Positions 36,503 through 44,958 of a DNA stretch of 64,000 nucleotides are shown here, piece by piece (the first letter of the stretch is position 1; each line of letters begins with the position of its first letter). The notes below the pieces were generated by a model that saw only the letters and a program-made list of their open reading frames with translations, was not told the origin of the DNA and searched no databases. Origin of the DNA: Nageia nagi. Its lineage: Eukaryota > Pinophyta. Location of the stretch: assembly GCA_050084985.1 (NCBI GenBank), contig JBITNC010000001.1, positions 147,064,001 to 147,128,000 on the forward strand, given 5' to 3'. Both the position numbers and the translations under genes were made by a program.

Positions 36503-36996
36503 TTTTGTTTACTTGTGTTATGCTTCTCAACTCTTCTTACCTCACTTCTATCACCCTTAACTGGCACTTTGCTTTTCTCAAATTCTTCTGCTATATCCCA
36601 CAGCTCCTGGCAATGCGCAGTAGGTACTAGCTTTGCAAATTTGTAAACCAATGCTTTCTATGAATTCTAGAATTTAGGTATTTTCGACGAGTAGTGCTCT
36701 TGGTCCTTTTATAGCTCATTTCATTGATTGATGCACAATCTTTCTGAACACGCAAAATATCCTCATTGATAGTAGCATTAATAACTGATTTGATATTATA
36801 CACTCTTTTTGGGAACTTCAAGATTTGATTTTCTATACCCCTTTTGGAAACTTCAATTCTGTCGATGCAAAAGTACAACTACCATTAACACTAAGTTACT
36901 AATAAATAATTGACAACCACGACAACAACTTGAAATAAATGCAAACAGTGCACTATTTACAATATGTGTACAAAATCATATCTTTTCAAAAAATCA
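36503..36996 (-). other. spacer between integrase and third ORF of gypsy B
   Basis: A short open stretch (36878-36627) is basic and Lys/Arg-rich but resembles nothing I know. It may be a spliced-out leader or an upstream part of the third ORF. Confidence 0.4.
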
Positions 36997-38150
36997 CTAT
37001 CCCGCGCTTGTGGTCTTATATCGCTTTAGGTGCTGTCCATTAATTGAAATCAGCAATTTGCACCCATTTAATTTTGCCAGCTCAAAGGCATTTTTTCCAA
37101 TGCATTTAGCTATTAAATAGGGCCCAGACCACATGGATTCAAATTTTTTGTGTTTCCCAGGTTTAGCTCTATCTTCATCCCATTTCAACACTAAATCTCC
37201 TTCTCTGAAAGTATCCGGAGTTGATTTTCGACTGTCAAACCATCTTTTAACTATTTCATTTCTTCTCTGAAGGTCTTGATACGATTGATTCCGGAGCTCT
37301 TCTAAATGCAACAGTTCATTCATCCGAACCTTGAGAGATTCAAAATCCTTGCCATATTCCTGCAAAACTTTTAAAATCGAAAGCTTAGAATGACTTGGTA
37401 ATACCACCCTTTTGCTATATACCAACGTATATGGGCTGGTTTTAATGGCCAATTTTATTGTGATCCTATCTGCCCATAATGCCTAATTGAGCTTTTCGTG
37501 CCAGGTCCAGGGGTTATCTTCCACTATTCTTTTGAGGATTCGAATCAAATTCTTATTTGTAGACTCAGCCAAACCATTACCCTGGGGATAAATAGTTTGA
37601 GGAGGTTTTCCAATAGATACCTAATCTCATAGCAAAATCAGTAACTTTAGATCCTATGAATGCTAAGCCATTATCCGAAATTATCATTTGGGGAATACCA
37701 TACCTGGTAATTAACTTTTCTATAAATCTTAGAATAGTCTTCTGATTGACCTCTTTTACGACCTCTGCTTTCGCCCACCTAGTGAAAAAGTCTGTAGCAG
37801 TAAGGATGAATTTATGTCCGAAAAAGGAGTTTGGATTGATGACTTCGATAAAATCCAGCCCCCACTGTTGGAAGGGTTCTTCTACTTGAATTGGCTCCAA
37901 TGGTAATGCTGCATTTCTCTTTCTACCTACGTACCTTTGACACTTTTTCACAATTTTGTGCCTTTGTGAAAGCATCTTTGAACATAGTAGGCTAGTAATA
38001 TCCTACCTGAATAATATTACCCACTGTTGTGTATCCAGAGTAATGACCTCCAGACCCTCCGGAATGAAACTCTTCAATGACCTTAGCTAACTTTGTCGTC
38101 GGTACACATCTTAGCAAAATGCCATCGTGATTTCTTCTATAAAGTATCTG
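36997..38150 (-). pseudogene. gypsy B integrase (decayed)
   Basis: The HHCC zinc-binding region is readable from about 38090 (EEFHSGGSGGHYSGY, then KCQRYVGRKRN). The catalytic core (37975-37577) has the first Asp in WGLDFIEVINP and the second in MIISDNGLAFIGS. After a one-base frameshift near 37600 the Glu is kept in NGLAESTNKNLIRIL. The C-terminal part (37452-36997) has DLVLKWDEDRAKPGKHKKFE and the GPY-type MWSGPYLIAKCIG, and ends with a normal stop. All three catalytic acids survive, so only the frame is broken. Confidence 0.85.
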
Positions 38151-38249
38151 ATCTATCTCCATGTAATTCTAGGCATGTATCTTGAATCACCTTCTTTGGG
38201 ATGCATTCATGTTTCCTGGCAATTTTTCGATCTCAAAATATTCATTTAA

Positions 38250-38830
38250 CTACTCCATCCAATCCTTTGTTGTATCTTCGGGTACAGATTCTGGGGTTTC
38301 TTGTTCAACAAAGCATACCATCTCCTTTTTCGGCATCGTAGGTTTTGCAAGTTGCTCATAAAGTGCTCTTCCTTTTATGAGCTTAGTGGGCCGAATTTCC
38401 ACATCGTATTTTAGAATTTTTGAAATCCACCTGGGTCTTCCTTCTCCCAATTCTCCCTACATAACATAAGACCTAACATCTGGGTGTATGGTTAGAATCA
38501 AAATTCTACTCTAAGCAATGTAATGTTTTAACTTACTAAGTGCTTTCACAATAGCTAAGACCTATTTTTCAATGAAAGTGTATTTTTCCTCACAACTGTT
38601 CATAGTCTGGCTGAAAAATGCAACTGGGTATTCTTCATTCCTTTCGTGCTTCTAGGTTAAAATGGCTGCAACACTGGTATCTGAACCATACGCATATAGA
38701 ATAAATTCTTTGCTAAAATTTGGATTTCTCAATACAGGAGCTTTCGTAATCGCTACCTTGATTTTTTGAAAAGCTCTTTACCTTCCTCAATCCATACAAA
38801 AGGAGTATCCTTTTTTAGAATTCGGGTGAT
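38250..38830 (-). pseudogene. gypsy B second (gypsy-type) RNase H and connection (decayed)
   Basis: It follows the RT thumb. PFVWIEEGKELFKKI leads into the RNase H: ILYAYGSDTSVAAIL (eroded first Asp region), PVAFFSQTMNSCEEKYTFIEK, KLKHYIA, then GEGRPRWISKILKYDVEIRP and IKGRALYEQLAKP (38450-38250). Stops are TAG/TAA at Gln- or Trp-like sites. It is the normal RNase H position, so the element carries a second, additional RNase H upstream of the RT. Confidence 0.7.
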
Positions 38831-38869
38831 GGGTTTGATAATGCTTGAGAAATCCTGAATAAATCTTCT

Positions 38870-39850
38870 AACAAAGTTAATCTGACCTAGAAAAGACTGC
38901 AGAGACTTCTTATTAGATGGGAGAGATAAGTCATTTATAGCTTTAACTCTATCCAGATCAATAGTCCACCCCTCTTTTGAATGACATGGCCCAATAATTT
39001 ACCCTCATCTACTATGAAGATAGACTTCTTGGGATTTAGGGATATACCATACCTCTTGCATTTGATGAAGGTTTGCTCCAGATGTTGAACATGCATGTTT
39101 CTATCGTGGGAGAAAATAGTAATATCATCAAGGTATACCAATAGACTCTTATTTACCAGCTCTCCAAACGCATAATCCATAGCTCTCTGAAAGGTAGCCC
39201 TTGCATTGGATAGTCCAAAAGGCATTCTCTGAAAAGCAAATGTGCCCCATTTTGTTGTAAAAGCTATTTTGAACTAATCTTCATTCCGGACCCAAATCTG
39301 GTTATATCCTGAGAAGCCATCTATCAAAGAGAACTTTTCAGCTCGGGCTACAGTATTTAGTATTTGTTCCATTAGAGGTAAGGGGTAATGATCCTTCAAT
39401 GATACTCTGTTCAAACCCTGAAAATCTACACACAACCTTATCTCGCCATTTTTCTTTCGGACAGGCACCAGATTAGCTACCCAAGTGGAATGCTTGATGG
39501 GATAAATTATCCTAGCCTTGTACAATTTCAAAACCTCCTGCTTCATGGCAACTTCAATCTTAGGGTTAACTGGTCTTTGTTTTTGTCTGGCTGGTTTAGC
39601 ATCATCTATCAACTCGATTATATGTTGTATCACTAATTTATCAAAAACCTTTAAATCATCATAAGACCAAGCAATAACATCAACATATGTTCTGCATAAT
39701 TGTACAATTTCTTGAATCTATTTCGGAGTATTAGATATACCAATTTTTAATGACTTACCTAGAAAAACTTCATGTTCTTTATAGTTATCTGGGTTTATAT
39801 TCATGCCTCTTCTCTTTACTTGGTCACTCCTGTCAAATAATCCTTCAAAT
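38870..39850 (-). pseudogene. gypsy B reverse transcriptase (decayed, active-site motif kept)
   Basis: The N-terminal leader DVIAWSYDDLKVFD (about 39670) is typical of plant Tat/Athila-like Pol. RT fingers and palm: KARIIYPIKHSTWVANLVPV, IRLCVDFQGLNRVSLKDHYP and FSLIDGFSGYNQI (39633-39274). One stop (TAG, near 39272) is followed by RMPFGLSNARATFQRAMDYA and VYLDDITIFS with the catalytic Asp pair (39225-38935). The RT thumb follows with LGHVIQKRG and NFVRRFIQDFSSI. Confidence 0.87.
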
Positions 39851-40074
39851 GGAATCAAATCCTTAGGATTTTATTATTATTCAGCTGAATTATGTCTTGC
39901 TCCCGAAAAACTTCGGAGTCCTCTTCACCTACTGCATGACATACAACTTGTTGTAATAAAAATTGGTTAATTTGAGCTTCATCTTGGAAAACTTGCCAAA
40001 AGGAATCATTATCTGGAATTGATGGCCTAAAAATGAGCTGAACACCCTTCCTCCAGAACCAGTCATTGGTAGGA

Positions 40075-41228
40075 TCAAAACTGGCTCCCATTTGTGCTAA
40101 GGTGTCAGCTTCTTGGTTGAATTTCCTTAGGACAGACTGAATATGTAATGCTTCGAAATGCTCAAATAGATCTCAAACCTGATTCCTGTAAGATTTCAAA
40201 TAATGATGCTTGACTGAACATTTACCTGTCACCTGTTTCACGACCAACTTTGAATCCCCTTTGATCCTTAAACACTGAATTTTCATTTTGATGGCTTGTT
40301 CTAGTCCAAGGCAAAGAGCTTCATATTCTGCTACATTATTGGAACATAACCAGGTGAGTCTGAAAGAAAATCTATGTACCTTACCAGTCGGATTGGTCAG
40401 AATAATCTCGACGCCGGATCCATTTTTGGATCTTGCCCCATCAAAAGACATCTCCCACATTTCATTTCTCCAGAAATCCTCCCTTGTGAGTTCTGGGATG
40501 AAAGATTCTGGTTCTATTAAATAATAATTTTCAAATTTCAGGTCATAGATAGTGTTGAGCATACTCATACTATAAGGGTCTTCGATTTGCAGTTCTTCCA
40601 GCAATTCATCTGATTCTTCCAATTCGCCAAAGATTGCACAAACCTCCTCATTTTTCTCCACATGAAACTCAGAAATTTCCTCATTATTCAGTCTTACCCT
40701 CTTATTTCCATAAGGGATCAAATAATGGGTGCAGTCCATTGCTAGATAACCCCCTATTTTAGCTGTAAATTCTCTAGACAGACATAGCCCGAACAAAGGG
40801 GGTAGTTCAACAACTACAACTTCTTGAATAATAATTACAGAGGGACACTTATGTATTTTCAGGACTACATCTTTGATCACTCCTACTATTTTGACAGGTG
40901 TGGAATCTAGTTGTAGTACTCTGGTGGATGTTCTTGTCAAAGGTAACCCCATCACATCACACACCGCTTTAGGCATCACAGTAGTAGCTACCCTAGAATC
41001 AACCAAACAGTTATGAAGTACATATCCCTCGATTTCCAGAGTCATATAAAAAGCTGGAGGTTTGTTCTTTCCCATTCCTAGATATTTCGATGTCTCAAAA
41101 AGATTAAGCACTCTTTCCATTCCTTCATTCAATGCTATAAGAGATGTTTTTAGTAAATCAATTTGCCCAGGGATTTTTAAAGCTTCAAACAAGGACACTC
41201 TCGCGGGAGTTCTCTTTAGCTCTGCCAT
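40075..41228 (-). pseudogene. gypsy B protease fused to an archaeal-type RNase H (aRNH)
   Basis: A 351-codon open stretch (41228-40173) plus its continuation after one TGA (Trp expected). The protease occupies about residues 60-190, with VDSRVATTVMP at the active site, where the Gly of DSG is Arg. The RNase H starts near residue 258: SFDGARSKNGSG, NVAEYEALCLGLEQA, IKGDSKLVVKQVTG, then NQEADTLAQMG beyond the TGA. All four catalytic acids (D, E, D, D) of the archaeal/plant-type RNase H fold are present. This domain is best known in Tat elements after the gypsy RNase H; here it precedes the RT. Gag reads into this frame without a break except for one TGA at 41271-41273. Confidence 0.8.
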
Positions 41229-41270
41229 AATGTTGAACTCTAGGATAGCCGGAGGTTCACTAATTTTATT

Positions 41271-42929
41271 TCAAAATCTATCGGTAAATCTCTCCTGAAG
41301 CTGTAGAGTATCATCTTTTCTCTGATGCTTGGTGAGTGAAGGGAACCTTAACTTCCGAAGATTTTGATCACTAGCTTTGGGCATCGGTTTGGTTTCTGAA
41401 AATGGGAATTTTTGGGAAACTATTTCCTTTTCTGGGGTCTTTTCCTTAGAAACGGGAACTACATCTTGCTTTTTAGGAAACACTGAACCGAAACTCTTTT
41501 GGGATTCAATTTTTCTTTCCAAAATACTCGAGACTAGGGGTTTTTTCCCTGATCTTATTTCCACAGCAAAAACTCCTATATCTACTGGTGCAAAATTCAT
41601 CAGGTTCATATCTTGGTTCCTATCATCAGCTACACCAGGCGGAGGAATACCCCCACTTCTTGATAAATACTCTTGGTACTGATAAACAGGACACGTTGTT
41701 TGCTCATGAGCATCATTGCAGGCCAAACACAAACCAGTGACTGACCCGAAAGAGGAAGCTTGGCCTACATCCTCATTCAACACATGCTGAGCCTTTTCTA
41801 CAGCAAGATAAGGATATCGTCTCACATTGCTTTGCCTGCTTAGAATGGTAATCTGATTTGCCATATTCCTACACAAATTTTGGAGTTCCTAAATCTCTGT
41901 CGATGAAGCTACCCCTTGATTCATATTAGGCTGATGAGGGGCTGGTAAGGCCAAGGGAGCTCTAGGGACTGGTAAGGTTGATGGCCACTATTGAACAGGG
42001 GCGGGAATACTGGCTAGAGGTGGAGCCAAACTAATTACTTGAGGTCTCAAAATTTGTTGTTGGGCAGTTACTGGAAAATAAGGCATTGGCATGCGACTTG
42101 GCAATTTTCCAACTACAATCAGACAGGATTCAACATATACTGCTTGTCTATAGACCTCTGGGAAAGTATTTACTTTGGAATTTTGGATTTGCAGAGAGAG
42201 ATCTGGAGGAAAGGCTCTCAGGTAATACATTAAGGCTTGAAATTGCTGAGGCCTGACTGGCATTGGGACTCTCATCCAAGTTTTTTGGAATCTAATGTTG
42301 AAATCAGGGATATTTTCTTGCTCATATCTTTTGATTGAAGTGAACTATGTTAACAGAGAAAAAGGATCTCCTAATTCATTAAATTCTAAGATAAAGGGCT
42401 CTGCCAGTTGAGCCCAAGTGGTTATAGATCCATTAGGAAGGCCCCTGTACCAATCTAGGACCTTTCTCTTGAAAGACTGAGCCAGTAATCTCACTATGAC
42501 ATCTTCATGTTGGATATTATGAATCTTAGCTAGGCCAGCTACATCAACACAATGCTCACAAGCCATTTTCTCTGAAGCTGCATCAAACTTCGAAAGGGTT
42601 TTGAAAACATTTGCTAGGATGTCGTGCAACACAGCCAGGGCTATTGGCACCCCATTGTCCCATTTCGGATAAATATTATGAGTTGGATTAGCCATTTTAG
42701 GAGAGGTATTTCTAGTGTGAAGATTGGGTGGTTCTAGCTTGGTAAAGAATTTTAGGGTGCTGATACTATTCAAAGACTTGGACTTGATCAGGGTCTTTCT
42801 CTTAGGAGCATCTAATGTTCTAAAATTCGGTGCTTCTTTCGTTGCTCTGGTTTTAGATCTAGTCCACATAAACTCTAGGTTACAAAAGAAAATAAAAGGT
42901 TCAAAAGCACATATGCTATTTACAAACAA
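41271..42929 (-). pseudogene. gypsy B gag (decayed by a few stops)
   Basis: A single frame of about 550 codons in three open blocks (42929-42345, 42275-41988, 41876-41271). The N-terminal part includes MWTRSKTRATKEAP and MANPTHNIYPKWDNGVP. The capsid core includes VRLLAQSFKRKVLDWYRGLP and GDPFSLLT*FTS, where TAG stands for an expected Gln. A Pro/Gln-rich region follows, then a zinc finger of CX2CX3HX4C form (CLACNDAHEQTTC, about 41730). It joins the protease frame at 41273-41271 through a TGA, so gag and pol were one ORF. Confidence 0.83.
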
Positions 42930-42984
42930 TCTGCTTTAATACATACCATAGATAGTGCTTCAGCAGAGTCACCAATAAGTTTCT

Positions 42985-43017
42985 TCATGTCCCACCGGGC
43001 ATACCAAAAAGAAATAT
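42985..43017 (-). other. primer-site region next to the 5' LTR of gypsy B
   Basis: Reading inward from the LTR, the minus strand gives TATTTCTTTTTGGTATGCCC and then GGTGGGACATGAAG, followed by TTGGTGACTCTGCTGAAG. The position is right for a primer-binding site, and TTTGGTATGC is the likely start, but I cannot name the tRNA. Confidence 0.5.
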
Positions 43018-43550
43018 TGTTGATTAGGATTGTGTAATATATACGCCATGAACAATTTTAACCAAAGTAAATCAAGAACAGACTATGGTGACAGTCTGAT
43101 CTCCGGAGAAGGCCGGTTCCTTATACATTGGGTGTAGGAGAAGTAACAGGAAAGAAAATAAAAGGAGTAGAGTGCGAGGAATGTAAGCAAAAAGGCTTAG
43201 GGTAACAAGAGAGAAAGCAAAGGTGAATCACTAGTTCAGCGCGGGCTTTCACAGGGTGTGAAACCTTGGTCTGAATCTAGTGTAGCAGCTACAGTACAAG
43301 CTCTCACTCTCTAATAGTTTCCCAGCTTTACTCTACCATGTATGCAGACATAGTTATACTAATAGCTCGCAATTATCATTCAGGAAACACGCTAGGCTGC
43401 CACAATGTAACCTAATTAAGAATAACAATTACGAGTGCTAGACAAGAAAGGTCAAGATGGTATCATATTACTGATAAAAAACTACAGGTCTTCGAGAACA
43501 AATGTAAAGAGCAATACTAGGGCTTCCGACCCTTTTTCCTTTGTTTATTC

Positions 43551-43560
43551 CTTACTTATA
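43551..43560 (-). promoter_or_regulatory. candidate TATA box of gypsy B
   Basis: The minus strand reads TATAAGTAAG about 235 bp downstream of the 125-bp repeat array within the LTR, a sensible place for the element's promoter. An AATAAA (43548-43543) overlaps it and could be the polyadenylation signal. Position-based inference only. Confidence 0.3.
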
Positions 43561-43795
43561 CTGAAATAACAACAGTTACAAGAAATGTAGAATAGAAACG
43601 TTTACAAAAATGACTTCAAGATTCTAGCCTTCTTTTAACTGATACTACCTATGTACGCCACTTGGTAGAATATTGCAAAAATTGGGCAGATTGCAGATGA
43701 TACGGCTTCTTGATAATTATGATCTCACCTCTCGCTGACCTCGTCTCTTCCGAGATATTCTACTTACTGGCTTCGGCTATTCAATCACTCCTTGC

Positions 43796-44170
43796 TGACC
43801 TCATCGCTTCCAGGATCCGATTTCATTCAAGAATGTGATCATTGTTTTCCCCATGATGTCATCTTCATATTTCTGGAACACTTCACTTTACTGGCTCCGG
43901 TTATTCGATAACCCTTTTGCTGACCTCATCGCTTCCAGGATCCAATTTCATTCAAGAATGTGAACATTGTTTTCCCCATGACATCATCTTCATACTTCCG
44001 GAACGCTTCACTTTATTGGCTTCGGCTAATCGATAACCTTTTCGCTAACCTCATCGCTTCCGGGATCCGGTTTCATTCAAGAATGTGAACATTGTTTTCC
44101 CCATGACGTCATCTTCATATTTCCGGAACACTTCACTTTACTGGCTTCGACTATTTGATAACCCTTTTGC
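43796..44170 (-). repeat. three 125-bp tandem repeats in right LTR of gypsy B, with TGACGTCA sites
   Basis: Units start at 43796, 43921 and 44046, each exactly 125 bp, with a partial fourth from 44171. Unit 3 contains the palindrome TGACGTCA and the flank after unit 4 has it too (about 44219). Units 1 and 2 have TGATGTCA and TGACATCA, each one C-to-T or G-to-A step away. TGACGTCA is a classic plant bZIP (TGA/CREB-type) site, so the array looks like an enhancer. Confidence 0.85.
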
Positions 44171-44409
44171 TGACCTCATCGCTTCTGGGATCCGATTTTG
44201 GGTTAAGGTCTGAAATCACTGACGTCATCTCTTCCGGGCTCTGGGTTACTCAACATTAACTTTGCGGGGCTTTTCTTCTTTCATCATAATGTAATTACTT
44301 TCGGAAGCGGTTCTTAAAACCCATTATGATTATGCTTAGCCTATGTCACCTCCGGAAGTGATCATACTTTCATAAGAACCTTGGAGTAATGATTATGTAT
44401 TGATATACA

Positions 44410-44414
44410 GGTAT
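44410..44414. other. target-site duplication (right) of gypsy B
   Basis: GGTAT directly after the LTR end TATACA, matching 31533-31537. Confidence 0.9.
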
Positions 44415-44958
44415 CATTTAAGAGAAGGGTATCCATGCTGTCAAAATTCAACTAAAGCGCAATCCTCATTTCATCCTTACATACCATCACCTCGATAAAA
44501 TTTTAGATATGTTTTAATAGGGAGACTTGAATCTCGATCTATCAAAGTTTCAACAACCCATCTCCAACTCATCTATTAGTCAATTCATTTTGACTAATAA
44601 AAATAGTTTCTCTCCTCTTTCTATTACTCACACTAAAATTACTTCTATTACTCACACTTACATTACTTGAAAGAGTTTATAGTGATTGCAGTGCTAAAAA
44701 ATTTCTGACTGGAGCATAGTTGTGACAAGATCAACCTCCTCTTGACTGTGGAAGCTTGCATGAATATATTCGTGAAATAATTTGCAGGGCACATATGAGG
44801 TGTCTAGAGCTGAATTCCCTTTTATTTGCTATATAGCTGTTACCTATGTTTTTGTTCTAAGCTTCGACAATGAAATCAAGCAAGCGTAATATCCAGCAGC
44901 ACTAAATCATGCTCCTGAAGTTTTTCTTCTGAAGAAATGAATCTCAAAGCAATCCGGT
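44415..44958 (+). promoter_or_regulatory. upstream region of the PPR gene
   Basis: About 540 bp between gypsy B and the PPR start codon, with no other gene. TATATAG at 44830-44836, about 125 bp upstream of the ATG, is a candidate TATA box. An out-of-frame ATG at 44937 lies 22 bp before the chosen start and could reduce initiation. Confidence 0.4.

Larger units (their letters stand above)
31538..44409 (-). mobile_element. Gypsy B: complete 12.9-kb Ty3/gypsy element with a third ORF
   Basis: Bounded by two 1392-bp LTRs and a perfect GGTAT duplication. On the minus strand the order is LTR, primer-site region, gag, protease, archaeal-type RNase H, RT, second RNase H, integrase, large third ORF, LTR. 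Integrase after RT places it in Ty3/gypsy. The two RNase H domains and the RT leader (DVIAWSYDDLKVFD) recall the Tat/Athila group of plant gypsy elements. Reading frames carry scattered stops, so the copy is dead, but it is the best-preserved element here. Confidence 0.93.
43018..44409 (-). repeat. 5' LTR of gypsy B (right copy, 1392 bp)
   Basis: The partner of 31538-32929, in the same orientation and of equal length, and followed by the GGTAT duplication. It retains more CpG sites than the left copy. In element orientation the 125-bp repeat array (44170-43796) lies about 240-610 bp from the LTR start, in the presumed U3 region. Confidence 0.93.
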
